From Daphnia pulex (lineage: Eukaryota > Arthropoda > Branchiopoda > Diplostraca > Daphniidae): DNA of 64,000 bases. The notes beneath the pieces are model-generated. The model worked only from the letters and a program-made list of their open reading frames with translations. It had not been told where the DNA came from and did not search any database. Shown piece after piece: positions 41,007-52,346 of the stretch. Every line of letters starts with the position of its first letter. Positions within the stretch are counted from its first letter, which is position 1. Location of the stretch: contig NC_060026.1 of NCBI RefSeq assembly GCF_021134715.1, positions 14,871,001 to 14,935,000 on the forward strand, in the 5' to 3' direction. The position numbers were made by a program, and so were the translations under genes.

Positions 41007-41394
41007 AACAAAGCTCACTTGTTAGATTTTTCATAATGTGTTTTTTTTCTACTTCCGGTTTTCGCATTTCAGTCAGTAGTTCAGTAAATTTTCATTCGAC
41101 GCATAAAAGAACCACATATTCGTGATCCTCGTAAAATTTGTAGTAAAGTTCATGTTTTTTTTTGTACGTACGCGAACTTCCGGTTTCATGAATTTTCCTG
41201 AACTATAGTTCAGGAAAATTCTCGATTTTGGCCAAATTTTGGATTTCGTTTGAATCACATCTAATCGACCCCAAATTTCATGGAGATCACGGATATGTGG
41301 TTTATTTTGACGGGAGCTCAATAGTTAAGTCGCTATCGCTTACTTCCGGTATAGTTCCGGAAAATTTGCATGAATCTAGTAAGTGAGCTTTGTT
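41007..41394. mobile_element. MITE-like element with 14-bp terminal inverted repeats
   Basis: The left end aacaaagctcactt (41007-41020) and the right end aagtgagctttgtt (41381-41394) are perfect inverted repeats. Similarity continues inward imperfectly (ttagattttt..cat against atgaatctagt). The 388-bp interior has no coding capacity and contains a perfect 32-bp palindrome. I cannot see a clear target-site duplication. Confidence 0.7.
41190..41221. repeat. perfect 32-bp palindrome
   Basis: Each half is 16 bp with no spacer: the left arm is gaattttcctgaacta and the right arm is its exact reverse complement. It sits near the middle of the MITE-like element and could form a cruciform or hairpin. 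Confidence 0.95.
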
Positions 41395-41648
41395 CTGCGT
41401 ACATTTCTCGATATTGCCAGCCATATTTTAATCAAATATTAGTGTGCTGTTTAAGTTTAGAGCAAAAAATCTGATCTTTTTACCAAGTGTAACTTTAATT
41501 GCCATGTCATTTAATAAGTATGGTTTTGTTTTTCAGGTTTATATGCAGAGAAGACGTTGAGAAGATGGACACCAAAAGGTCGCCGATTTTTCAAAAATGT
41601 CAGCGCGGATCATCATTTGTTGTTGGTAATATGTTTTGTGTTAGTTAA
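41395..41648. other. short spacer between two mobile elements
   Basis: Sequence between the 388-bp element and the piggyBac-like element. The TTAA at 41645-41648 is the left target site of the latter. I see nothing else. Confidence 0.4.
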
Positions 41649-41978
41649 CCCGTTGGCTGCCACGCCTTTGTTCCCCCATGTTAGCTCTGTAGCACGGGCC
41701 CGCGCTGTTCGGTCTCGTGGTTTATTTGCCGCGCGGTCGGACAGTTGCACCAGCCCCAGATTCGCCGAAAGGCCCTGTTAGGCAATGCACCATAGGGACT
41801 TCCCCCTTGTCGATACGGTGATGGATTCTAGAGGTTGTGCATTCCATCTTCTCCTGTCACCGTGTCAGCCCGGACTTGTCAGCAATGGCAAGTCCCACCT
41901 TGGTCATGGATCCTTCAGACGTGGCACGTAGAGAAGTAGAGAGCAACCTACGGGTTGTATGGCGTGGCAGCCAACGGG
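41649..41978. mobile_element. piggyBac-type MITE with TTAA flanks
   Basis: The left terminus cccgttggctgccacgc (41649-41665) and the right terminus gcgtggcagccaacggg (41962-41978) are perfect 17-bp inverted repeats. Each is bounded by TTAA (41645-41648 and 41979-41982), the invariant piggyBac target site, and termini beginning CCC are typical of that superfamily. At 330 bp it has no transposase and must depend on one elsewhere. Its GC content is much higher than the AT-rich surroundings, which marks its edges. Confidence 0.9.
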
Positions 41979-41982
41979 TTAA

Positions 41983-44034
41983 CTTAAGTGTATTGTATGT
42001 ATGTATGTATATTGTATGAAAAGTGGAGGAATTGTGGGCGGAGGTGGGAAAATAAATGCAATTCCAACTATTTATTTCTGTTTTTAATTTCACATTTCAA
42101 GAATCAATACTTTTAAACACACTACATATCGTAAACGAATATATACAGTTTATTTAGCAAGAGAAAGAGCTGGTTGATGTTCGCGAAATCCTTTTAGAAA
42201 TGTCTTGAAATAAAAGAACAAAATTTATCCAAATTTGTGTTAATTGTACGACTACGTGAAATCACCGATCAGTCAACTGTAAACATAGCCGTGATAAAAC
42301 TGCATCCAAGATATTCAGTCAGGAGAATATAGCGACAATTACTATTAGGAAGAAGTCGATACGGAAAATAGCAACTACTAGTCAGGAGCAACTAATCTCG
42401 GGGAGAAGTAAAGCCAAGCTAATAAAAAAACCTTATCTAATTGAGACCATTCATTACGAAATCGATTGACATGGCATAAAACGAGTCAATTTTCTTGGAA
42501 CAGGAACAAAAGAAATGTACAATACTCTAAAATACTGTCATCTCAAAATGACGTTGTCCTCCAACGCCACAGAACTTACAGTTAACTTTGAATCTTGCCA
42601 CCTCGCCCACCCTCAGAAATAAAATTAAAGAATCCAAAGTACCTCCTTCCCCCCCAAAAAAAAAACTTCTTGTCAAAAATGAATCCTAACATGTCGTCCT
42701 AACACAAAAAAGAAAACCTTTTAGAAAAATTGTGATGTCTCAACTTAGACAAAGGAATCAGATTTGGAATCTTTGTGTTCACTAAACATAGGTAAATTAC
42801 TACATGAAATAATTTGGTGATGAACAGTTGAACACGAGTCCTGGCCAATCTTGCAGATCTCTCTTAGCACCTCACCAACTTCTGAAGTCAGGAAATCTGA
42901 ATAAAATAGAAAGATTAACACAAATAATGTTGAGGTTCATTAACTATTCTTACTTAAATGAAACCAGAACAAAACTATTTTTGGAAAATTTCAATATGAA
43001 AGTTACTTTGAGCAATGAATCACAAACTGGGCTGGGCAACAACGAATATCGTTAGTTTGACTGTGAGGAATTTTTAATGAAAACGAAATGACTACAAAAA
43101 ATTTGAAACAATACTTAGTAGTTAGTAGCATAATTAGAAGAGAGATAACCAACTAGACAAGGAATTTCCAAAATGTAGGAAAATGGCGACCAGCGACCGT
43201 CTCCACTCCAAAACGTGACTAATGAAAAAGTTACGTAGCAGACGATGAATGGCAATGGCAGATAATCAGTAAAGAATTTCTCCGCTAGATGCTATACAAT
43301 CGCCTGTATCAGGCGGCAAATGCAATGCAATCAAATTCTTTATTTTCGTGTTGTAACAAAACTGAAAGTTATAAGAAAATTGCAAAAACAATCAATTTGA
43401 CAAATAATTTAAAGCCTAAGTTGTGAAATATCAACTCTGAGGACTCAAAATCTGGTAAATTTTATACCTGAAGGCTGAACTATCGGTATAATGGCCGTAG
43501 AACTCCAAAGACAGAAGAGTATAAGACTCCACCGACAATAGAACCCCAATATTTGTATAAATTTATTATAGTATAAAATGGCGTTATTACGTTCTTATGA
43601 AGAAAAAAAACCCAAGGACGGGGCAATATCCTGGCAACTGGCACCGCCCTATTGTAGTTAAAATGTGTTATTTAAAGGGAAAATGTGGTTGCTGCTTCAA
43701 CTGTCATGTATTCATCCGCAGCCGTCGTGAGGCGAGAGAAAGTACGAAACGGACTCGAGCGGACAAAACCGGCGACTGAAACCGGATCTGACGGCCCCCG
43801 AATGCACAAGGGAGCACGAAAACGAGAGCGAGATGGTAAATGATCTCTCGTCCGTCACATCCTTAATTCAAGTCGAACCGAATTTCAAACTTCTTCTCCA
43901 AATCGCCGCCATATTTCGGGCGGTTGAGATCTGGAGTGTCATTACGTCACGCGTGCCAATCTCGTTTTCTCCTCCTCACAACAACTGCTTCTACAAAAAA
44001 AAAAAACATCTACAAGCAAGTTAAAAAAAAAAGA
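41983..44034. other. gene-poor AT-rich region
   Basis: Begins with a short gtat microsatellite (about 41997-42010). No gene is recognised. A TATA-like element (gtataaaatgg, about 43571) is followed by a GC-richer stretch (43690-43850) ending in an apparent donor 'gagatg|gtaaat', so an unannotated non-coding first exon is possible. Confidence 0.35.
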
Positions 44035-44497
44035 TTACGATCCATAAACAAATTCTACAGAGGGGAAAACAAGGGATTCAATGTCAACGCGCATATCTGA
44101 GACCCGAGTACTGGCATCGTAACGTTTCACAGGTTTGCCCTTGCGGTCGATGAGAAACTTTTCAAAATTCCAGCGGACATCGTTGTTGCGCAATGGACTG
44201 TAAATGAGTCTGGCGATTGGTTCGAAGAAATCACGAGTCGTCGGGCAACTTTTCTGTTATTTCAGTGGGAAAAGATAATCAAGATCCGCCGCTCAGTATT
44301 ACGACGTCTATACGTATAGCAAAAATAAAAGCATCGCTTACTTTCAGATAAGAATATAAGGGATGGTCGTTAGCGCCGTTGACTTCAATCTTGCGGAAAA
44401 ACGTTATGTTCGTCTGGAAATTGTTTCCCGGCCGGACGTAACGAATCCCGTTCATAATCTCCTCATCTGTAGTTCCGGGTTCTTGCTGTGAACATTT
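44035..44497 (-). pseudogene. glutathione peroxidase, intact 3' exons only
   Basis: Two minus-strand exons, 44342-44497 and 44035-44253, join in frame (52 plus 73 codons including TAA). They read the C-terminal half of a GPx3-type glutathione peroxidase: QQEPGTTDEEIMNGIRYVRP, then NFQTNITFFRKIEVNG, YSYLK|KSCPTTRDFFEPIAR, and NNDVRWNFEKFLIDRKGKPV with the conserved Trp. The N-terminal half with the Sec/Cys active site should lie upstream (above 44500). Only a broken fragment is found there (44815-44880), so I call this a 5'-damaged copy. If the missing exons exist in a form I cannot see, it could still be a gene. Confidence 0.7.
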
Positions 44498-44814
44498 CTA
44501 TAACAAAATATCAGATTGAAAAAATCGGTTAATTACATACACCTAGGAGAGGTTAGTGGCATTTAAAAAATAATACCCTAGCAAATTGATTACAAGGAAA
44601 AGCTTAAACAACCAAATCATTGGCAAATTCCTCTTGTAGTGCATTCAATTCGTGGTACTGATAGTTGAACCTTCAATAAGTTGCCACGTTAACGAGGAGG
44701 ATTACCTTTTGTTTCATAAAAAGAAGAAGAAAACAAATAAAAACAGGTGTCAGAGGATACGGAATGCCGCATTGGCAACTTCCAGACTAATAATCAGAAA
44801 TGGATGTCACCTTC

Positions 44815-44880
44815 CCCAAGAATTCCGAAAGGAATAATGTCCTTGAGCTGTTGAGCTCCCTCTCTGCATAACCATAAACG
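44815..44880 (-). pseudogene. degenerate GPx active-site exon fragment
   Basis: Minus-strand reading gives YGYAERELNS and, one frame away, LKDIIPFGILG. These resemble the GPx segment that runs from the active-site loop (..GYT.QY.ELN.L) to the following ..PFG..ILG strand. A single-base frameshift separates the two halves and the Sec/Cys position is missing. Confidence 0.45.
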
Positions 44881-45059
44881 CCAATGTCAGTGGAAGAGTT
44901 GGACGAGACGCAATTCTGGCTCACTTTGGTCTCGTCTCCGCTTACCATGGGCCCCAAAAGGGTGGCAGCCGTGCTTCTCACGGACGCAGGATGAAGAGAA
45001 GAAAAAAATAGGGAAGGGGAGGAAATTAATGTGCATGCAAATAAATATTTCTGCACAGT

Positions 45060-45620
45060 TAAATTCTCAAGTTTCTAACTGTAAAATTTAGACGCTACAA
45101 ACAATAAACAAATTTTGATCAAATTCAAATCAACACGAGAATGAAACGCTTTTATTCCCTACGCTTCTCGTTTATCTTTACAGTAAATGCGTTTCACTTT
45201 TTCGGTTTTAATTTACAAAATTTGAATTTCACCCGCCACAACTGCATGGGCAGACGGGCCATCTATTCGTTCGGTATGAAAATGACGAAAAAGCAACGGC
45301 CGTTTGAAAATGAAAGACCAACATTTCAATTTAAATTAAATTGTGTCGTGTTAGCCAATTAAACGACTAAACTATTGCGAATTGGTCACGTGATCAGTCG
45401 ACAATTCGCAATTCAAATGAAAATTCGCGACGGAAACAAATAAGTTATTACCTGCTGCTCCCACTTTGAGCAATGTCGTGGTGTTGGCTCAGGTGAGAGA
45501 TTCCTTCATCTTTCCCCGCACCAGGATCGGTAATTCACGGACTCTTGAGAGATCAATGGTGATGATAACTTCCTCTGATTACGTCAACCTCAAATCTCTA
45601 CAATCTCCATCTCACTATCA
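45060..45620 (+). repeat. dispersed C1q-linked repeat, copy B
   Basis: Matches 12960-13380 and 53150-53710 over several hundred bp: 'caacacgagaa.gaaac', 'ttttattccctacg', 'aatttacaaaatttgaattt', 'gaaagaccaacat', 'gtggtgttggctcaggtgag', 'ccaggatcggta', 'agatcaatggtgatgataa'. Read on the minus strand it contains a conserved donor (cag|gtaataac). Confidence 0.8.
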
Positions 45621-47141
45621 TCATACAATTAATTGGTTAACACTTTGACACAACAACACTGTGAACTGAGTTGGTAGCCTCACCGTCTGTGGCCGAAATC
45701 TTTCCTAACTCAACACGATTTAACGCATTGTAACAAGCACGGGGTTTGTCTCTGCCATAATAAAGAAGAAAAGAAAACAAATTTAGAAAAAAGTAATAAA
45801 AAATATGTAGTGAAGCCTTAATTACGTAATTACTTCTTTAGTACGCAAGTGATAATACGTCAAGGTCCAGCTTTTAATCCGCATTCCCTAACATAAACAC
45901 GTCACGAAAGGTAAACTGCGGACCATTCACGCCAACTTCATTGAACGTAAAAATGGAATTCTTCTCTTTCGTGTTTCGAAATCTGCATTGAAAAATAAAA
46001 TACTCATTTAACTCTGGATAGTAATATAAATGTTCAATTATATAACCTGGTGCTTTAACTCCTTTGATATAATTGATGATATATAGTTATTGGGTCTCCT
46101 CATTAGTCCATTATCCTTTTTTCCTTCCTTGTCCACCTTCTTTCACCCTTCAAGTTCAAGTGTCTTTAAATTGTAATACACCTGAAATTGTTGAGAACAA
46201 GGATCATCAATTCATCAGATACAAACTGTGTAAAAATTGAAGTAGAATATAACATTAGCATTTAATTAACAAAGCAGCATTGTTAGAAAGATTCAGTTAA
46301 ATTTAGGATGTTATTATGTAGTTTAACTTGCCCTGTAATTTCCTGTAATGTCTACGCTAGGATTAGCGATCCATCAACAAATAATAAACAGATAATCATG
46401 TTGAAAAACATCACAGAGAAACCTAAAGATAATGAAGACAGCCACGAAGCATTTCAAAATGATTTTGATAAAGCTTAATAAAGTCAACTGTTACCTTGAA
46501 TCATAAAACGATTAGCAGAACAAGCCGTACTTTTGTACATGTCCTGTTCCTTTCGCGTAACTCTTTACGATATCGTGAAAAACTATTATCAAACAAGTAA
46601 GTGAAATAAAATTTACCGACGATAAGTTAAAAACAAAATCAATTTAATTTACAAATATTACGGTATCGGTAAATGTAAACGAAACGGCTTTACTTTATAA
46701 CTTTTTATGCAAACTACCATGACACCACACAACTTGTCATGATAAAATTTTTCGTCATCATGATTATGATCATTTTATTTAAAATATTATCATCATCATA
46801 ACAAATAAAATAAATTTGAGTCAGTAATTGATATCAGATTGTTGATTTTCATTTTTTTTTCTCCTTCCCTTGTTCGACCAGTCCGAAAGTTAATCCCGCT
46901 TCAATAAACGGTAGATTGTCCATAGCCACGTACAAAACAAATAATATTGGATGACATTCAAAACTCTAATCGAAAACTTTTTTCATTATATAAACATAAA
47001 GACTCGTTTTTTATCTCAATTTTTCACCAACCTTTAACGGGTCGAACTATATAAATTGAAACGCACGTCCAGTTTGAAAACACAGTCCACAGTCTCATTA
47101 TAACTCGTTCAAAAAAAAAACTAAAAACTAAAAACTAAAGA
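45621..47141. other. spacer and promoter of the second C1q gene
   Basis: Two short exon-like minus-strand fragments (about 45675-45755 and 45890-46000) are open, but I could not assign them. 46740-46820 is an AT-rich run with tca/atg repeats. From about 46870 the sequence is homologous to the promoter of C1q copy 1. A TATA box (tatataaat) lies at 47047-47055, about 90 bp before the start codon. Confidence 0.45.
47047..47055 (+). promoter_or_regulatory. TATA box of C1q copy 2
   Basis: tatataaat is followed by tgaaacgcacgtccag, a block that is identical at the other C1q promoter (about 2487-2515 on the minus strand). This identifies the core promoter of both paralogues. Confidence 0.7.
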
Positions 47142-49218
47142 ATGGCCCATTTTTCTGTAGCCTCACTCACCCAAGTTGTTCTGCTGTTGGTTTTCATCTG
47201 CTGGACGCCGAGTTTGACTGGCGCTGCATTTTCCTTGGAGGACGAATTCCTACAACTGAAGGAAAATTATGTGAGAATAAATTTAAATTTCCTTTTCACG
47301 TGATGCTTTTGTTGTCGACCGTCCAATTCAATTTGTTACTTTTGATGTCTTATTGTTATGTTATTCCATTTATTGCCATTATAGATTCAAATGAAACAAC
47401 TCTTTGAATCGACAGCGATTGAACAGCAGGGAAAAGTGACACTACTGGAGGCCAAAGTGACACAACTGGAGTCGCAAGGCGAACTAAATGTAAGTCCTAT
47501 ACTTTTAAGTTTAATTCAGAGTTTCACCGTGGGTAAAACACTTTTTGTTTTCTATGACAGAATGAACTAAGACAAGATTTGGCATTGAAAGTAATTCAAC
47601 TAGAGGCAAAAAATGTCCAAATGGAAGTAAAAATTCAGGACCAAGAAAGAATTTTAACTTCCGTATTGAAAGCGGCTGAGCTTCCATTTTCCACTGATTC
47701 AAAATTATTTCCAGTTAAAAAAGAAATTTCAATTCGATCAACTGAAAAGAGTGGAATCCCAAGGACATGCAGACAACTTCAAGCGACTGATCCTTCACTT
47801 CCATCCGGAATGAATTGGATCGATCCGGACGGACAAGGTGTCGGCGATGACCCAATTTACGTTTACTGCGATATGACATCAGGTCCAATAATTAAATTTT
47901 CAATTAAAGAAAAATATAATCTGATTCCTTATCTTTCCATAAAAACAGGATCGACCTCAATTGTACACGATAGTGAATCTTCTTTAAATGTGGGACACTG
48001 CGCTGATGCCGGGTGCTTTTCCCGTTCCATCAACTACAATTCGTCAATCGGACAAATCAAAGCTTTAATTGAATTATCTACTGAATGCCACCAGTCGATT
48101 AGAGTCAGTTTCAGTTGATCAGTTTAATTCTTAACGTTTTAATTTTTATATCTACTACTAGTACGACTGCAACTTTGCCCCATTCGAGTTAAATGGCGTC
48201 GCCTATTCCTGGTGGAACGACAGAGAAGGAAATGCGCAATACTTTTGGGCCGGAAGTAACACGGACGGAGTTCACACCTGCCAGTGCGGAATCGATGCAA
48301 ATTGCGTCGATCCTGCGACGAAATGCAATTGCGATTCTCTTGCACCACTTCAATTAGTCGACGACGGTGTGTTACGGTTCCCACGTTTGTACAGAATTAA
48401 AATGAATACAATTAATTTTGTTTGCAGGTGTCATTACCGACAAAAATGTTCTGCCCGTCACTCGATTGAATTTCGGACGAACTCAACTGGAAACTTCATC
48501 CGGCGTCCACACCCTTGGCCGACTCGTGTGCACCGGATTAGTGACTTTGACTGGACTGCCAAAGTCGTGCCAAGATTTGTGGTTAATTGGCCACACCCTG
48601 AACGGATTTTATTCCGTCATGGGATCGGTGAAAATGGAATCCGTTTACTGCGATTTCACTAAACTTCCTGACGATGCGGGTAAATACTTGAGATTTATTC
48701 AGTTGGAATTATCTATTTTTTAATTCTGTAATTAATGAAAAGGTTTCCAGAAATGGATCGGATACGCCGACGTCAAATCGGCGCCCGTCCATTTCGACGT
48801 CCAGAGAAACGATTCATTTAACACAACTGGAACTCCGATTCCGTTTAAGTTGGCGGTGGTAAACGAGGGAAATGCCATGAATTTGACATCTGGAATATTC
48901 ACGGCACCGCGACCGGGAATTTATTTTTTCTCTTTCACGGGACTGGCGTACATTAAAGATTCATATTCTGTTGAGTTTCTTTCTTATCTTTATTTGAACA
49001 ATAATGTAATCGGGAGGAGTTATATTCAAGAGAATGAAAACCCCCTTGATCAAGTTAGTCCGTTGACCCTCCAGTCGACGCTGAACTTGAAAAAAGGCGA
49101 TCGAGTCTGGGTGGAGATTTCTTTTTCTGGTTCATCCTCGTATTTGTTTGACGACAGTCACCGCCACACCCGTTTCACGGGTTTCATGTTGGAAGAGGAA
49201 ATTGTGGCGTCATTTTGA
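47142..49218 (+). CDS. secreted C1q-domain protein with CNTNAP-like module, long paralogue
   Basis: Seven exons: 47142-47270, 47385-47489, 47561-47882, 47949-48103, 48162-48366, 48428-48679, 48743-49218 (547 aa). The order is signal peptide (VVLLLVFICWTPSLTGA), coiled coil, and a central module like the fibrinogen-like part of CNTNAP/neurexin-IV (YVYCDMTSGSTSIVHDSES, ALIELSTECHQSIRYDCNF, WWNDREGNAQYFWAG, CQCGI..NC). Then come the GVITDKNVLPVTRLNFGRTQ segment, the short fibrinogen-like piece shared with copy 1 (LVNWP or LWLIGH region, ESVYCDFTKLPDDAG), and the C1q head (GIFTAPRPGIYFFSFTG ... FTGFMLEEEIVASF). It is secreted and probably a trimeric recognition protein. It is a paralogue of 1134-2450 with intact exon 1 splicing and about 180 more residues. 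Confidence 0.85.
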
Positions 49219-51902
49219 GGTTTCGGGTTCAACATCCAAAATGCTGGGAAATGTAAGGGGGAGGCCGGGAAGGGAAAATAATTCGTTCGATTTTTATTCA
49301 TTAAGGGCGTGGAGCATTTACTCCATTTAGTTACGATATTTTGCCATACGAATTGTCTATACGAAAATTTGTCAATGCATGCAACTAGACTTCTTGATTA
49401 CACGAAAAACTTTGAAATTTCTACCTGTAACAATGTGGACGCGACAAATAAAACCCCGTTTTTAATTTCCAGATTTACAGAATGTGAGGTGGATTAGAAA
49501 TGGGGAAAAAATTCATTCACGTTTAATTCACTTACAGATTGTAATTTTCAAATAATTTTTTTACTGAAGAATTTAATTTACAATTGTGCAATTGCCCAGA
49601 AAAATTCGCTTGTCCACATCTAAAAATAAGGACAGGGGACGATTGATAAGATTGTAGGAAAAGCAAGTAATACCTCAAAAGCTCTTGCAAGTGTTAAATT
49701 TGAACTAGGTAGCTCGTCACCAATAACCCCTTGTTGTCCACAAAGTAGATAGCAGCAAAAAATCTTACGGTGGCTTTCCCACTGGCAACTTTACGCCCGC
49801 CCTAAAAGAACTTGAAAGAACAAGAGAAAAACTTTGTGTCGCCTATAAACTATATGTAACACTTGCGTGCTGACTGTGCACTAGTTCTCCCAAGATGCCC
49901 AACCCCTAGTTTTAGTAGTTTACATTTGATTTCAGTTGACTTTGACAATCGTCACGCCGAATTTTTCTTCTTTTTTCGCATCAGCCCAAAAGTTAACAAA
50001 TAAAATCTTTTATTTCTGCTTAATTCTGTCTTTACGAACCACATGGGAACACTTCTTTACAAAGTAGAAAAAACGTGAAAAGCCTCTCAAAACAGGGAAA
50101 TATAATAAGTTGTGGATCCACTCATATCCATCAGTAGAAAGGATATGAGGAGGAGTGTATGTAAAAATCCCTGTCGACGTTAACACAAGCGCTCTGGAAA
50201 GGCCGCACAAAATGGGTACGATCGGCCAAATAAAAGAATGAACACAACTCGTCAGAATTTCAAAAACGGAATAAGAAATCCGTTACAAATATAAGCAAGG
50301 ACAGGAACGGTGCAATTTTCAATTTTACCTTATCTTATTTCTTCTAACTCTTTTTCATATACTTATCACACTTTACGATTAATGATAATTTCAATTAATG
50401 GCACCTTTCCATTCATCATGATCCCATTCTACTACATCAAATTGAAAAAAACGGCACAGGTGAAAACACAAAAGTAATCCATCATCAACAGGGTCAACAC
50501 AGAGAGGTGCAAAATAAGTAGCAACAGGAACTAAAGCAAATGAGAAAAAGAAAATGATTCTAACCTTTGAGTGAACTCCATTAAACATTTATCTATTGGA
50601 AGGAAGGACTGTGATGTCCGGTGGTGTCTTGAAGCTCCTGATGGCTGCTCCACACTACGGAAATAACAGACTTTAGTTAACCTCTAGCTATCTTTACTAC
50701 ACTTTGAAGTTTCATGCAAAACCGTAACGATAACTTTCATGAAAACTTGTCGAAGATGAAACCAAATGTTCTAGAAATAAACGTGAAATCTTTACAAGCA
50801 CAACTTTCCGATTATTTGGCTAATATTCATTACGAGTTCACGTTTTGGAGTTCTTTTGTCTTAAAGTTTTCGAGGGTTTTAGATCTCCTACCCACAAAAT
50901 TACTTTAAAATGCAAGCGATGCAAGTATGCGACAGCTTTTTAACTTTTTTTTCTCAATCTTGAGAATTTTGAGTTTTGACAATGACAGGACAGTAGCCAT
51001 TTTTGTTCGGAATGTGCAGCGTTGCCAAAATCACAATCGCGAAAATAGTCAAAGTGCGGGAGCGGGACGGATGCACGGGAAACGCTCATCAGTCTCGTAT
51101 TTTACCATCTAAATTCTGCATTCGCATTTTCCGTATTGTACCAACACTCGCCCAAACAAAAATAGCAAAAAATAAATATTAACAAGAAATATCATATTTA
51201 AGTTAAAAAGTTATACATCAATATGACCGAGACAGTGAGACTTGCACCCTATCAACCGGAGAAAACTCTACAAAAATATTAAAAAAGTTCTTCTTTCCGA
51301 ACAGTAAATTTGTCGGCTGATAAGCGAGATAGAAACAACGAACGAACGGACTAAGACATTAATTCAATTAAGAGGTAACCAATATAAAATAGAAGATAAC
51401 AAAAATAAAAAGTTCTTTACAAACTTCTCCCCAGCAGACTAAGGAAAAATCATCGCGCTTTAAAGATCCTTAAGAAAATAAAAGAAGTTCATAATTCTTG
51501 GGCAAATATTTGAACGGACAATTGGACACTTGCGTCCTAATAAATAAAATAAAAATTTCGCAACGCAAAACCGACACAACATCTAAATCAAATATGAACT
51601 TGACACTAAATGCGGTTCAAAAGAGAAAGTAGTGGATGATGTCAAGAGTTTTTAAAAAAAGGCCAACTGGTCCTTTGGCTTTCCGGCCACAATTTCCCAA
51701 AACGGATGCGTCTTTTACTGCAAATATTTAGAAAGAAGGACATCTTATGACTTTTTCACAACAGTGTCAAGGGCGTTTCACTTTTCTCGTCTTCCTTTTG
51801 TTAGGTTCGTTCTATAACTTTGACAACTGGGGCCAGTCTATAGACGTCAAAAGTCTTTGGGTAGTCGTCGCAAACGCAGCACATTTTTACGTAGTCAAAA
51901 AG
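49219..51902. other. long gene-poor region after C1q copy 2
   Basis: 49219-49560 is the C1q-linked 3' flank repeat. Minus-strand open fragments at 49700-49800 and 50400-50660 look exon-like (one has a tttgctttag acceptor) but could not be assembled or named. 51100-51700 is AT-rich with no gene. Confidence 0.4.
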
Positions 51903-52103
51903 ATGCGTCTCTTCAGTCTGTTCTTCACGTTGTTGATTCTTTTGGCGGCCTGCACTGGTTTGGAGATTAAGAAAACCATTTTGGACAAAATTCCAGGTGC
52001 TGGAACTGACGAAATGCGAATTGGAGTAGCACCGGATCGCAAGTGTCCTCGGCCAAAGCAATTGGATCTACAGGGAAACTGTCGCCAACCTTGGGGCCGC
52101 TGA
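51903..52103 (+). CDS. small secreted peptide, 66 aa
   Basis: A signal peptide (MRLFSLFFTLLILLAACTG) is followed by a 47-residue mature part ending CPRPKQLDLQGNCRQPWGR with exactly two Cys. The C-terminal pattern CP..QLD..GNCR recurs in short secreted arthropod peptides of unknown role. I chose the second Met because the signal peptide begins there; an upstream in-frame Met at 51747 would bury it. The frame is short, so it may be accidental. No polyadenylation signal was confirmed. Confidence 0.5.
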   Translation: MRLFSLFFTLLILLAACTGLEIKKTILDKIPGAGTDEMRIGVAPDRKCPRPKQLDLQGNCRQPWGR

Positions 52104-52346
52104 AAATGTTGAGGTACATAAATTCACATTTAAAACTAACCCTAAATTTCTCAAGTTTCAAATATTTCCAATAATTTAGTTTTGAATTTCAAAATGGCTT
52201 GGAGGAATATTGGAGTCGCTTCACCTACTACCCAGCAGTTATATTTACCCAGCACTGAATACTAGCCAATATTTTAACCTCATAATCTTACTCGTCGGAA
52301 TATTCGCTGAAATATAACGAAAGTGTGTTATTAATTTTTTTTTACT
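52104..52346. other. spacer
   Basis: Short AT-rich spacer between the peptide gene and the acetyl-CoA synthetase relic. I see nothing in it. Confidence 0.3.

Noticed and set aside
43597-43779. 60-codon + strand frame with Cys/Arg clusters
   Set aside because: No signal peptide or splice context; likely part of a non-coding first exon or chance.
45675-46000. Two minus-strand exon-like fragments (ACYNALNRVELGKISATD; FNEVGVNGPQFTFRDVF)
   Set aside because: The second has a passing VNG resemblance to GPx but no alignment beyond it; no consistent gene model.
49700-49800. Minus-strand fragment reading GKATVRFFAAIYFVDNKG, faintly like a transposase strand
   Set aside because: Too short, no flanking inverted repeats found, and similarity too weak to name.
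50391-50660. Minus-strand exon-like pieces (PVATYFAPLCVDPVDDG and QSFLPIDKCLMEFTQ)
   Set aside because: Splice phases do not agree and no family is recognised; kept only as unassigned sequence.
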